Part shown: one piece after another, positions 8,335 through 16,580 of the stretch
Layout: each line of letters starts with the position of its first letter
How positions within the stretch are numbered: position 1 is the stretch's first letter
Origin: Kordia aestuariivivens
GTDB lineage: Bacteria; Bacteroidota; Bacteroidia; Flavobacteriales; Flavobacteriaceae
DNA: 64,000 bases
Direction of reading: 5' to 3'
Assembly (NCBI RefSeq): GCF_014397005.1
Contig: NZ_JACGWS010000002.1
Coordinates: 62,001 to 126,000 of the forward strand
Position numbers and translations under genes: made by a program
The notes under the pieces: generated by a model
What the model was told of the DNA's origin: nothing
What the model saw: only the letters and a program-made list of their open reading frames with translations
The model's database searches: none

Positions 8335-10200
8335 TTATATAAATTTTTTATCTAAATCATCTACGCTTAGTGTGATGAAAATTGTTTTTTGAAAAGGCGA
8401 AACCATCGGTTCTTTACAGGCAAAAAGATTGTTTACTAAGGCTTCTTGCTCTGCTACTTCTAATTTTTTCCCAGTGCGAATTGCCATGCTTTTCGCTAAT
8501 GATTTTACTAAAACGTCTGTTTGACTGAATCCTGTATCGGGAATTTCTCCTTGAAAGTCGTTTAGCATTTGCTCAATGATAATTTGCAATTCACTTTCAG
8601 AAATGTTTGATGGAATTCCAGAAAGTTCAATAGTATCATCTGTAATGTTTGCAAACATGAAACCGATGTTTTCTAGACTTTCTTTGACTTCTTTTAAAAG
8701 TGCAATTTCACTTGTCGTGAAGGTAAACGTTACCGGAAATAATAATTGTTGACTTACCGCTTCGCTTACGGTAATATTTTTTAATAATTGTTCGTACAAA
8801 ACGCGTTGATGCGCTCGGTGTTGATCAATAATTACAATTCCTGATTTGATAGAACTTACAATATATTTTCGATGTAATTGATAGGTTAGTGCGTCTCTTT
8901 GCTCATCATTCGTAAATAATGAACTTGTGACTTCTTCCGATTCAAATTCGATACTTTCGCCTGAAAATCGGGTCGTATCATTTCTTGAAGATTCCAATCC
9001 TACATACAAACTTTCCCAACCTTCGGTGGATTCTTTTTTAAAGTTTGAATACCTAGGTGCAGTTGCTGTATTTCTTGAAAATTTCTTTTCGTCTGCGAAC
9101 GGATTAAAGCTTGGATCTACTTGAATTTTAGGAATCGCACCTTGCTTATTTTTGTAATCGTATGGTGTATCTAAATTCGCATCGCGATCAAAATCGAGTA
9201 CAGGCGCAATATTAAATTGTCCCAAACTGTGTTTTACCGTCGCGCGTAACATCGCATATAGCGAATGTTCATCATCAAATTTTATTTCTGTTTTTGTGGG
9301 ATGAATGTTAATATCAATCGTTTCCGGGTTTACTTCTAAATAGATAAAATAACTCGGTTGCATCTTTTCTTTCAGTAAACCTTCAAACGCAGCATTGATC
9401 GCGTGATGTAGGTACGGACTTTTTATGAATCGATTATTCACAAAGAAAAATTGCTCGTTTCTACTTTTCTTAGCAAATTCGGGTTTCCCAACAAAACCAT
9501 TTATTTTTACAATATCTGTATCTTCCTCAATAGGAACGAGTTTTTCATTTGTTTTGCCACCTAAAATATTTACGATACGTTGTCTTTTATTACTTTGCGG
9601 AAGGTTGAATAATTCGTTTCCATTGTGATAGAGCACAAACCCAATATCTGCATGCGCTAGGGCAACACGTTGAAATTCGTCAATAATATGACGCAATTCT
9701 ACGGTATCGGATTTTAAAAAGTTTCGGCGTGCTGGAATGTTGTAAAACAGGTTTTTTACGGCAATTGAACTTCCTGTTGGTGTAGTCACAACTTCTTGCG
9801 CTGTAATTTGACTGCCTTCAATTTTAATGCGTGTTCCAAGTTCGGTATCTGCTTTTTTTGTTTGCAATTCCACATGCGCAATTGCGGCAATAGATGCCAA
9901 GGCTTCTCCACGGAACCCTTTGGTATGTAAATTAAATAAGTCTTCTGCTGCTTGAATTTTTGACGTAGCATGACGTTCAAATGAAAGTCGCGCATCAGTT
10001 TCGCTCATTCCAAATCCGTTGTCAATAACGTGTATAAGTGTTTTTCCAGCTTCCTTTACAATCAGTTTGATTTCGGTAGCTTGTGCATCAATTGCATTTT
10101 CAAGTAACTCTTTTACCACTGATGCAGGTCGCTGCACTACTTCACCTGCTGCAATTTGGTTTGCAACATGATCAGGTAAAAGCTTTATTATGTCTGCCAT
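8335..10200 (-). CDS. mutL: DNA mismatch repair protein MutL
   Basis: 621 residues. The GHKL ATPase core is intact: ELLENAIDA (31-39), DNGFGM (60-65), GFRGEALASI (95-104) and FYNIPARRNFLK (152-163). The C-terminal dimer domain begins about residue 430. There the metal-binding endonuclease motif that reads DQHA-x2-E-x4-E in nicking MutL is DQHRAHQRVLYE (459-470), so A and the first E are replaced, and the usual CPHGRP segment near the C-terminus is replaced by SPFQKT after the conserved ACK. MutL couples MutS mismatch recognition to strand incision. Whether this form still nicks is open. It is the first gene of the mutL-rhomboid-rhomboid-EEP block. Confidence 0.96.
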   Translation of the reverse strand: MADIIKLLPDHVANQIAAGEVVQRPASVVKELLENAIDAQATEIKLIVKEAGKTLIHVIDNGFGMSETDARLSFERHATSKIQAAEDLFNLHTKGFRGEALASIAAIAHVELQTKKADTELGTRIKIEGSQITAQEVVTTPTGSSIAVKNLFYNIPARRNFLKSDTVELRHIIDEFQRVALAHADIGFVLYHNGNELFNLPQSNKRQRIVNILGGKTNEKLVPIEEDTDIVKINGFVGKPEFAKKSRNEQFFFVNNRFIKSPYLHHAINAAFEGLLKEKMQPSYFIYLEVNPETIDINIHPTKTEIKFDDEHSLYAMLRATVKHSLGQFNIAPVLDFDRDANLDTPYDYKNKQGAIPKIQVDPSFNPFADEKKFSRNTATAPRYSNFKKESTEGWESLYVGLESSRNDTTRFSGESIEFESEEVTSSLFTNDEQRDALTYQLHRKYIVSSIKSGIVIIDQHRAHQRVLYEQLLKNITVSEAVSQQLLFPVTFTFTTSEIALLKEVKESLENIGFMFANITDDTIELSGIPSNISESELQIIIEQMLNDFQGEIPDTGFSQTDVLVKSLAKSMAIRTGKKLEVAEQEALVNNLFACKEPMVSPFQKTIFITLSVDDLDKKFI

Positions 10201-10203
10201 GTA

Positions 10204-10503
10204 TTATTTTCCTCTAGTAAATATTGATAGGTCAAAGTCAATAAAATACAAGAAAATCAAGGTGAGTATGGCAATGATTATAATCAATCGTATAGATACT
10301 TCACGGTTTCCTCGATGTCTATTGGCTTTACGTGCTTCTTTCCAATGTCCTCCAAAGTCGTTCACATTGAGAGCTTCTCTTTGCTTTATAAATCGTGACT
10401 CTATTTCATAAACGTTTCCTTTCTCTTTACCTTCATAGTAACGAGGTGTATAATTGAATCGTTTGTTCTTTCTTAATTTAAAAACATTTCCTTTTAAAAA
10501 CAT
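10204..10503 (-). CDS. Small single-pass membrane protein, conserved in flavobacteria
   Basis: 99 residues: a basic soluble part (RKNKRFNYTPRYYEGKEKG; GHWKEARKANRHRGNREVS) followed by one C-terminal membrane helix (about 71-88, IRLIIIIAILTLIFLYFI). Proteins like this upstream of flavobacterial mutL have sometimes been labelled riboflavin synthase subunit beta; nothing in the sequence supports that, and a true lumazine synthase gene lies at 39406. It is 3 bases upstream of mutL, so co-transcribed. Function unknown. Confidence 0.75.
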   Translation of the reverse strand: MFLKGNVFKLRKNKRFNYTPRYYEGKEKGNVYEIESRFIKQREALNVNDFGGHWKEARKANRHRGNREVSIRLIIIIAILTLIFLYFIDFDLSIFTRGK

Positions 10504-10593
10504 AGGCGTAGAATTATATCAAAGTTACCTAAAAACTAAACAAAAACCATTCCTAAAACTATAAAAATTGTTAAAATACTGTTGCTTAGAATT

Positions 10594-10624
10594 AAAAAAA
10601 GCTCCCAAATTGGAAGCTTTTTTC
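10594..10624. terminator. Rho-independent terminator after purA
   Basis: AAAAAAGCTC-CCAA and TTGG-AAGCTTTTTT form a stem with one internal mismatch, with T-runs on both strands. It is 5 bases past the purA stop on the minus strand. Confidence 0.75.
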
Positions 10625-10628
10625 TTGA

Positions 10629-11900
10629 TTATCTGTGTATTGTTTGTATTCTGTCAGGGCCAACAGAAACAATTTTAATCGGTATTTCGAGTTCCTTTTC
10701 TAGGAATTCAATGTAATCATTCAATTCTTTTGGAAATTGAGAAGGATCACTCATTTTTGTTAAATCTTCTTTCCAGCCTTTAAAATCGGTATAGATTGGC
10801 TCAATGTTTTCAGGTTCTATATTGTATGGGAAATGTGAAATTATTTCGCCTTTATATTTGTAAGCCGTACATACTTTTAAGGTTTTAAAACCAGAAAGCA
10901 CATCGCCTTTCATCATCATGAGTTGTGTAACACCATTTACTTGTGCTGTATATTTTAACGCGACTAAATCAAGCCATCCGCAACGTCTTGGGCGACCTGT
11001 TACAGCACCAAATTCACGTCCGATACGCGCCATTTCTGATCCAACTTCGTCAAATAATTCCGTTGGAAAAGGTCCAGAGCCTACACGTGTTGTATACGCT
11101 TTGAAGATTCCGAAAACATCTTTTATTTTATTAGGTGCAACTCCCAAACCTGTACATGCACCAGCAGCCGTAGTCGTAGAAGAAGTTACAAACGGATACG
11201 TTCCGAAGTCAATATCTAGTAACGAACCTTGTGCGCCTTCTGCTAAGATGGTTTTTCCGCTTTTTTGGGCTTGGTGTAAATATTCTTCACTATCAATGAA
11301 TTGTAACGCTTTTAAAACTTCTACAGCTTCAAAGAATTCTGCTTCCATTTCTTCTAAATCGTACTGAACATCTACGTTGTAGAAATTAATCATTGCTTCG
11401 TGCTTGTTGGTTAATGCACGATATTTTTCTTTCCAATTGTCCAATTCTAAATCGCCAACACGAATTCCGTTTCTTCCCGTTTTGTCCATGTATGTTGGGC
11501 CAATACCTTTCAGTGTAGAACCAATTTTTGCTTTTCCTTTGGAAGCTTCAGAAGCTGCATCTAACAAACGATGCGTTGGAAGAATTAAGTGTGCTTTTCT
11601 TGAAATGATTAGTTTCGTTTTGATGTCAATATTAAATTGCGCCAAACCGTCTAATTCTTTTTTGAAAACCACAGGATCGATTACGACACCGTTTCCAATT
11701 ACATTGGTAGCGGTTTCATGAAAAATTCCAGATGGAATGGTACGTAATACATGTTTAATTCCGTCAAATTCTAGGGTATGACCAGCATTTGGTCCACCTT
11801 GAAAACGTGCAATAATATCGTAGTTAGCGGTAAGTACGTCAACAATTTTTCCTTTGCCTTCGTCTCCCCATTGAAGTCCGAGTAGTAAATCTACTGCCAT
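10629..11900 (-). CDS. purA: Adenylosuccinate synthase
   Basis: 423 residues, normal length. The GTP-dependent enzyme joins IMP and aspartate in AMP synthesis. Seen: LLGLQWGDEGKGKIVD (7-22) with catalytic Asp, GPNAGHT (about 36-42) with the catalytic His, GAQGSLLDIDFGTYPFVTSS (about 218-238), the IMP-binding GRPRRCGWLDL and the C-terminal VSVGPDR. All key blocks are intact. It follows the fur-type regulator gene on the same strand with a 36-base gap. Confidence 0.97.
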   Translation of the reverse strand: MAVDLLLGLQWGDEGKGKIVDVLTANYDIIARFQGGPNAGHTLEFDGIKHVLRTIPSGIFHETATNVIGNGVVIDPVVFKKELDGLAQFNIDIKTKLIISRKAHLILPTHRLLDAASEASKGKAKIGSTLKGIGPTYMDKTGRNGIRVGDLELDNWKEKYRALTNKHEAMINFYNVDVQYDLEEMEAEFFEAVEVLKALQFIDSEEYLHQAQKSGKTILAEGAQGSLLDIDFGTYPFVTSSTTTAAGACTGLGVAPNKIKDVFGIFKAYTTRVGSGPFPTELFDEVGSEMARIGREFGAVTGRPRRCGWLDLVALKYTAQVNGVTQLMMMKGDVLSGFKTLKVCTAYKYKGEIISHFPYNIEPENIEPIYTDFKGWKEDLTKMSDPSQFPKELNDYIEFLEKELEIPIKIVSVGPDRIQTIHR

Positions 11901-11936
11901 TGTAATGATTGAGTTAGTGTGTTGTTGTTAGTTTTC

Positions 11937-12389
11937 TTAGTTGTTGTTTTTCTTTGTAGCGTAAAAGTATAATGAGTGATTGTGAATGTCAATATCAAAA
12001 ATGTCTTCTATCGTTTGCTTGATGCTTTGTATTCGTGGATCACAGAATTCCATCACTTCGCCAGAGTCGGTAAGGATGATATGATCGTGTTGTTTGTCAA
12101 AATATGATTTTTCGTAATGTGCCTGGTTTTGACCAAATTGGTGCTTACGAACCAGATTACTATCTAATAAAAGTTCAATAGTGTTGTACAGCGTAGCTCT
12201 ACTAACTCTATAATTTTTATTTTTCATTTTGATATATAGCGATTCAATATCGAAGTGTTCTTCGCTTTCATAGATTTCTTGTAGTATGGCAAAGCGTTCT
12301 GGAGTTTTTCGATGTCCGTTATCTTCTAAAAACTTTGTAAAAACGTTTTTTACAATATCTTGATTATTTTCCTCAATATGTTGTTGCAT
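11937..12389 (-). CDS. Fur-family transcriptional regulator (Fur/PerR type)
   Basis: About 150 residues from the ATG at 12389 (an upstream TTG would add eight residues). The winged-helix domain contains [22 protein letters not shown] and [21 protein letters not shown] (recognition helix), and the dimer domain has [27 protein letters not shown], the metal-site region of Fur proteins. The second structural CxxC pair is absent; only one Cys is seen in the C-terminal half, as in some Bacteroidota Fur/PerR proteins. It represses iron or peroxide genes; which of the two cannot be decided. Adjacent to purA, as in many Flavobacteriia. Confidence 0.88.
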   Translation of the reverse strand: MQQHIEENNQDIVKNVFTKFLEDNGHRKTPERFAILQEIYESEEHFDIESLYIKMKNKNYRVSRATLYNTIELLLDSNLVRKHQFGQNQAHYEKSYFDKQHDHIILTDSGEVMEFCDPRIQSIKQTIEDIFDIDIHNHSLYFYATKKNNN

Positions 12390-12663
12390 CTTGGCTGAAG
12401 ATTTAAAAAACAAATTTACACTTATTTTTCAAATTTAGAGACATATTATCGGTTGGAATTCAAATAGTGAAGTAAAGTATATCGGATTTATTGTTGGATG
12501 TTAGGTTTTTGTTTGTTTTTTCGCTTTTAAAAATGTACTTTTAGTAAGTATGTTTCTGATTATCAGAAATGTGTGTTCTCCTAAAGTTCTATATAAAACA
12601 GTATCGCAACGTGCCTATAAAGGCATCAATACCAATGCGATTAATCTTAATGCTTTATATATA

Positions 12664-12936
12664 ATGAAAAAGAAAGAATTCAACAACAGACTTAGTTTAG
12701 GAAAAAGAGTAATTTCTAATCTTCAACAAAATAGCTTACATGGAGGGACAGATTCCATTGCAACTGTAACCTATGTTATCATCACAACCATTAAAATTGC
12801 GACAGCGTATATAACGAATCCGCGTATTTGCGTGGGTGATGTTACGAAAGAAACATGTCCTGATCCACAGCCTGTTGATACCACTCAAGTAACTACATTT
12901 CCTCCAACCTGCATGGATACGTGTCCATCGGTTTAA
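12664..12936 (+). CDS. Class I lanthipeptide-type precursor peptide 1 of 5
   Basis: 90 residues from the ATG at 12664, chosen because MKKKEF opens all five neighbours; the frame is open further upstream but that part is not conserved. Leader (1-27): KKEFNNRLSLGKRVISNLQQNSLHGG carries the Bacteroidota L-x-L-x-K-x-x-I-S-N-L motif and a Gly-Gly cleavage site. The core begins TDSIATVTYVIITTIKIATAY, a run of alternating beta-branched residues, then a Thr/Pro/Cys tail with four cysteines (RIC, ETC, PTC, DTC). Thr and Cys are what a LanB/LanC pair would dehydrate and cyclise, but no such enzymes are in the window. The product chemistry is inference. Confidence 0.85.
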   Translation: MKKKEFNNRLSLGKRVISNLQQNSLHGGTDSIATVTYVIITTIKIATAYITNPRICVGDVTKETCPDPQPVDTTQVTTFPPTCMDTCPSV

Positions 12937-12977
12937 CTGCAATGACTTTACAACTTAAAAACTTAAAAACCATACAG

Positions 12978-13223
12978 ATGAAAAAAAAAGAATTTCACTC
13001 AAAACTTAATCTTAGAAAGAATAAGATTTCAAATTTACAACAAAATAGCCTCCAAGGTGGAACCGATGGAGTAATTCAAACAGTTACGTATGTTATTGTG
13101 AAAACAGTTAGGATAACTATTGAACTTTATACAAAACCAGAAGTTTGTGATGAAGGTTCTACACGATGCACAACAATTCCACCAAGTTGCGTAGAAACGG
13201 CTTGTGTTTGCCCACCAAATTAA
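12978..13223 (+). CDS. Class I lanthipeptide-type precursor peptide 2 of 5
   Basis: 81 residues, start at MKKKEFHSKL by alignment with its neighbours. Leader L-x-L-R-K-N-K-I-S-N-L then LQGG. The core resembles peptide 1 (TVTYVIVKTVRITIELY in place of TVTYVIITTIKI) and continues with TKPEVC, shared with peptide 4, and a tail with five cysteines in all. It follows peptide 1 by 41 bases with no terminator visible between them, so the array is likely one transcript. Confidence 0.85.
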   Translation: MKKKEFHSKLNLRKNKISNLQQNSLQGGTDGVIQTVTYVIVKTVRITIELYTKPEVCDEGSTRCTTIPPSCVETACVCPPN

Positions 13224-13248
13224 AAATCTACTTTAAATAACATTTAGA

Positions 13249-13473
13249 ATGAAGAAAAAAGAATTTAATTCAAAACTACAATTAGGGAAAAATGTAATCT
13301 CTAATTTACAAGCATCTGCTATCAACGGAGGAACAGATATTCCACTACCAGTGACTACTATTATTATTACAATTAAAACACAATATAGATTGTGTACGCA
13401 TATCGCAACATGTAATTGTAGTATGCACTGTGTTACTGAAGATGACGCTTGTAAAACAGAACGAGATTGTTAG
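13249..13473 (+). CDS. Class I lanthipeptide-type precursor peptide 3 of 5
   Basis: 74 residues. Leader KKEFNSKLQLGKNVISNLQASAINGG. The core starts TDIPLPVTTIIITIKTQ and ends with six cysteines in the pattern C-x5-C-x-C-x3-C-x6-C-x5-C (CTHIATCNCSMHC is the centre). The IATC-x-CSM-x-C block is shared with peptide 5, making these two the closest pair. Starts 25 bases after peptide 2. Confidence 0.86.
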   Translation: MKKKEFNSKLQLGKNVISNLQASAINGGTDIPLPVTTIIITIKTQYRLCTHIATCNCSMHCVTEDDACKTERDC

Positions 13474-13504
13474 TTGACTTACTGAAAAAATATAAAAATT
13501 GACC

Positions 13505-13726
13505 ATGAAGAAAAAAGATTTCAAACAAAAATTACAATTAAAAAAGCGAGTTATTTCCAATTTAGATTGTAAAAAAGTAAAAGGAGGAACTGACCCAATT
13601 GCAATGACGGTAGCGGTTACTATTAGACCTACAACTTTTGTGACCAAACCAGAAGTATGCGAAACACACGGTGATGTGTGTACGCTGTATTGTGAAACAA
13701 AAGAGATTTGTAGTTATACCATTTAA
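13505..13726 (+). CDS. Class I lanthipeptide-type precursor peptide 4 of 5
   Basis: 73 residues, start at the second of two nearby starts so that the sequence opens MKKKDFKQKLQLKKRVISNL like its neighbours. KGG cleavage site, then TDPIAMTVAVTIRPTTFV, TKPEVC (as in peptide 2) and four cysteines. The hydrophobic beta-branched stretch followed by a Cys-rich tail is as in the others. It is followed by a 136-base inverted-repeat element that separates it from peptide 5. Confidence 0.85.
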   Translation: MKKKDFKQKLQLKKRVISNLDCKKVKGGTDPIAMTVAVTIRPTTFVTKPEVCETHGDVCTLYCETKEICSYTI

Positions 13727-13728
13727 CA

Positions 13729-13864
13729 TTTGAATTTACTGTAATAAAATGCCCTTTTTTCCTTTCTTCTTTACTGAAAAAAGAAACCGTAGCTAAGGCT
13801 ATGCTTTAGTTTTTTAATTTGAATAAAGAAAAAAATCATCATTTTCTTTTACAGTAAATTCAAA
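13729..13864. repeat. Inverted-repeat element between precursor genes (MITE-like)
   Basis: A perfect 15-base inverted repeat, TTTGAATTTACTGTA at 13729-13743 and its complement at 13850-13864, encloses 106 bases of purine/pyrimidine-rich DNA that can pair further (CTTTCTTCTTTA against TAAAGAAAAAAA). No open frame. It begins 2 bases after the stop of peptide 4. Either a miniature transposable element or a long regulatory hairpin that would cut off peptide 5. Confidence 0.7.
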
Positions 13865-13893
13865 CTATAAAGGATATTAAAAATTAATAAATT

Positions 13894-14112
13894 ATGAAAA
13901 AAAAAGAATTTAATCCAAAATTAAAACTTGGGAAAAAAGTAATTTCTAGTTTAGAAACTTTTAATCTTCAAGGTGGAACCGATGTTCCTAGCGAAGTGCC
14001 TACAGAACCAATGCCAACGGTTAAAACGAAACGAACTAAACACGATGCATGTACTATTATTGCAACATGTTACTGTTCTATGACGTGTCCTGAAGTATGT
14101 GATGAGTGTTAA
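13894..14112 (+). CDS. Class I lanthipeptide-type precursor peptide 5 of 5
   Basis: 72 residues. Leader KKEFNPKLKLGKKVISSLETFNLQGG. Its core differs at the front from the rest (TDVPSEVPTEPMPTVKTKRTKHD, polar and charged instead of beta-branched) but the end, with six cysteines and IATCYCSMTC, is closely like peptide 3. The inverted-repeat element lies just upstream, so it may have its own transcription or depend on read-through. Confidence 0.85.
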   Translation: MKKKEFNPKLKLGKKVISSLETFNLQGGTDVPSEVPTEPMPTVKTKRTKHDACTIIATCYCSMTCPEVCDEC

Positions 14113-14136
14113 TTAGTCACTAAATTAGTGTAAAGG

Positions 14137-14178
14137 AAGCTGTCTGAAATATCGTTTGTTATTTTTTAGACAGCTTTT
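14137..14178. terminator. Terminator between the precursor array and the RelA/SpoT gene
   Basis: AAGCTGTCT and AGACAGCTT pair around a 22-base loop, followed by TTTTC on the plus strand. It ends the precursor array and lies just past the stop of the convergent rsh gene. Confidence 0.6.
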
Positions 14179-14191
14179 CTTATTTATGATT

Positions 14192-16405
14192 TTATTTACG
14201 AACTATTTTTTCGATTCCGTTGATCTTTTTTAATTTGGTCATCAATCGCTTTAAAATGCTGTTATTCTTTACAACGACTGTCACTCTTCCCATAAAAATA
14301 CCGTCATTTGTTTCAAAACTGATGTTCCGGATATTTACGTGCATGTTATTAGAAATAATCTTTGTCACTTCGTTCACTAAGCCCATATTGTCAATTCCTG
14401 TGAATTCTAACAGTGCAGTAAATTCTTCCTGAGAAGAATCAATCCACTTTGCTAGCATGATTCTATAGGCGTAATTTGCTTGCAAACTCACCGCATTTGG
14501 ACAATCTTTTTTGTGTACTTTAATTCCTTCATTTACAGTAACAAAACCAAAAACAGGATCGCCAGGAATTGGATTGCAACAATTTGCTAATATATAATTG
14601 AGTTTTTCTTCTTCCTTCCCAAAAACAATTAAATCATATCGATTGGAAACTTCAGGTTGATTGATTTCTTCATGTGGAATTGATGGAGCTCTTCTAATTT
14701 TATTTTTGAAAAATTTGAAGATACTATTTCCGCGTTGCGCCACGAATTCTTTCAATTTTTGATTGTCAATTGTGCCAATACCAACACGATAGAATAAATC
14801 TAAACTTGTTTTTAGCTTAAAATGATTCACCAATTCATTGATAGCTTGTTCATCCATCGGAATTTTTAATTGCTTCAACTTTCTGCGTAAAATTTCCTTT
14901 CCTTCTTCTGCAATACTCTTTTTTTCTTCTCTTAAAGACGATTTTATTTTAGAACGCGCTCTCGAAGTTGTTGCATAATCTAGCCAGTTTGCGTTCGGTT
15001 TTGACTTATCAGACGTAATTACTTCCACTTGATCGCCACTTTTCAATTCGTGACTTAGCGGGACTAATTTTCCGTTTACTTTCGCGCCGCGTGTATGATA
15101 TCCAACTTGTGTATGTATGCTAAACGCGAAATCTAACGGTGTAGCACCTTTTGGCAACGATTTTAAATCGCCCGTAGGTGTAAACACAAAAATTTCTTTA
15201 GCATATAAATTCAGTTTAAACTGTTCTACAAAATCAACTGCATTTATTTCCGGATTTTCTAGTGCTTCTTGTAACCTGTTTAACCAAGGTTCTAAACCGT
15301 GTTCTTTTTGTTCCCCTTGTTTGTATTTAAAATGTGCCGCATATCCTTTTTCTGCAATTTCATGCATCCGATGCGAGCGAATTTGTACTTCAACCCAACG
15401 CCCTTTTGGTCCCATCACAGTAATGTGCAAGGCTTCGTATCCAGTAGATTTTGGCGAAGAAATCCAATCGCGCAAACGCACAGGATTGGGATGAAAATGA
15501 TCTGTTACAATGGAATAAATTTTCCACGCGACGAATTTTTCATTTTCTAAATCTTCCGTTTCATAAATAATCCGAATTGCAAATTTGTCATATACTTCGT
15601 CAAAAGTTACACCTTGCTTCACCATTTTTCTACGAATGGAAAAGATTGATTTAAAACGACCTTTTATTTCATAGCTTAAGTCTTCTTTGTCTAAAGAGTT
15701 TTTAATCACCGAAGCAAAGTTGTCAATATATTCTTGTTGTTCTTCTTTGCTTTCTTCAATTTTATTTTGAATGTCATTAAAAACTTCTGGTTCTGTATAT
15801 TTTAAACTTAAATCTTCCAATTCAGTTTTAATATTGTACAATCCAATACGATGCGCTAATGGTGCGTAAATGTAGAGTGTTTCAGAAGCAATTTTGACTT
15901 GTTTGTGCGCAGGCATAGAACCCATCGTTTGCATATTGTGCAGTCGATCGGCAATTTTAATGATAATTACACGTACATCATCATTGATGGTCAATAGCAT
16001 TTTTCGGAAATTTTCCGCTTGCATTGAAACATCTTTATCTTTCTTTAGATGTGAAATTTTGGTGAGTCCGTCTACAATTTTTGCAACGGTAATTCCGAAC
16101 ATACGTTCGATATCTTCTAAAGTATACTCTGTATCTTCTACGACATCGTGTAATAGGGCAGAAGCAATGGAAGTTGCGTCCATTCCAATTTCAGAAGCTA
16201 CTATTTTAGCAACAGCAATTGGATGAAAAATGTACGCTTCACCGCTTTTTCGTCGCTGATCTTTATGCGCATCAACAGCGATATCAAATGCTTTTCGGAT
16301 GATTTTTTTATCATCATCGGAAAGTACTTGATAACTGATACGTAACAGTTCTTTATACTGTTTGGCAATCGCTGCATTTTCTTTTTCAATATCAACTTCT
16401 GTCAT
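14192..16405 (-). CDS. RelA/SpoT homologue, bifunctional (p)ppGpp synthetase/hydrolase
   Basis: 737 residues, full length. Order of domains: HD hydrolase (ALLHDVVEDT near residue 90, with AHKDQRRKSGEAYIFHPIAVA before it), synthetase (YEIKGRFKSIFSIRRKMVKQ, YDKFAIRIIYE, GYEALHITV), TGS domain (IFVFTPTGDLKSLPKGATPLDFAFSIH near 390), conserved CC domain (NCCNPIPGDPVFGFVT) and a C-terminal ACT domain. The HD residues needed for hydrolysis are present, so it is a Rel-type enzyme for making and removing the alarmone in the stringent response. Convergent with the peptide array. Confidence 0.95.
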   Translation of the reverse strand: MTEVDIEKENAAIAKQYKELLRISYQVLSDDDKKIIRKAFDIAVDAHKDQRRKSGEAYIFHPIAVAKIVASEIGMDATSIASALLHDVVEDTEYTLEDIERMFGITVAKIVDGLTKISHLKKDKDVSMQAENFRKMLLTINDDVRVIIIKIADRLHNMQTMGSMPAHKQVKIASETLYIYAPLAHRIGLYNIKTELEDLSLKYTEPEVFNDIQNKIEESKEEQQEYIDNFASVIKNSLDKEDLSYEIKGRFKSIFSIRRKMVKQGVTFDEVYDKFAIRIIYETEDLENEKFVAWKIYSIVTDHFHPNPVRLRDWISSPKSTGYEALHITVMGPKGRWVEVQIRSHRMHEIAEKGYAAHFKYKQGEQKEHGLEPWLNRLQEALENPEINAVDFVEQFKLNLYAKEIFVFTPTGDLKSLPKGATPLDFAFSIHTQVGYHTRGAKVNGKLVPLSHELKSGDQVEVITSDKSKPNANWLDYATTSRARSKIKSSLREEKKSIAEEGKEILRRKLKQLKIPMDEQAINELVNHFKLKTSLDLFYRVGIGTIDNQKLKEFVAQRGNSIFKFFKNKIRRAPSIPHEEINQPEVSNRYDLIVFGKEEEKLNYILANCCNPIPGDPVFGFVTVNEGIKVHKKDCPNAVSLQANYAYRIMLAKWIDSSQEEFTALLEFTGIDNMGLVNEVTKIISNNMHVNIRNISFETNDGIFMGRVTVVVKNNSILKRLMTKLKKINGIEKIVRK

Positions 16406-16580
16406 AGAATTAAAATTAAGCTAAAGAAATGTAACAAGCAAGGTATGTTTTATGAATTTAGAAAAGAAAGTAAATTTCCTGCAATGTATTGGTTTCCCAT
16501 ACATTTTTTATGTGTTAATTGTATTTTGATTATCAATAAGTTACGTAGATTAAAAACATAAATTATAAATAATTACTACC

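Noticed and set aside
10204-10503. Riboflavin synthase beta subunit
   Set aside because: The protein is a small single-helix membrane protein; the real lumazine synthase is at 39406-39891.
10918-11367. Long open frame on the plus strand opposite purA
   Set aside because: Antisense shadow of a strongly conserved gene; amino acid composition (Ser/Pro/Ala-rich) is typical of a reverse frame.
12550-12663. 38-residue upstream extension of precursor 1
   Set aside because: The four neighbours all begin at MKKK; the extension is not conserved and overlaps the likely promoter region.
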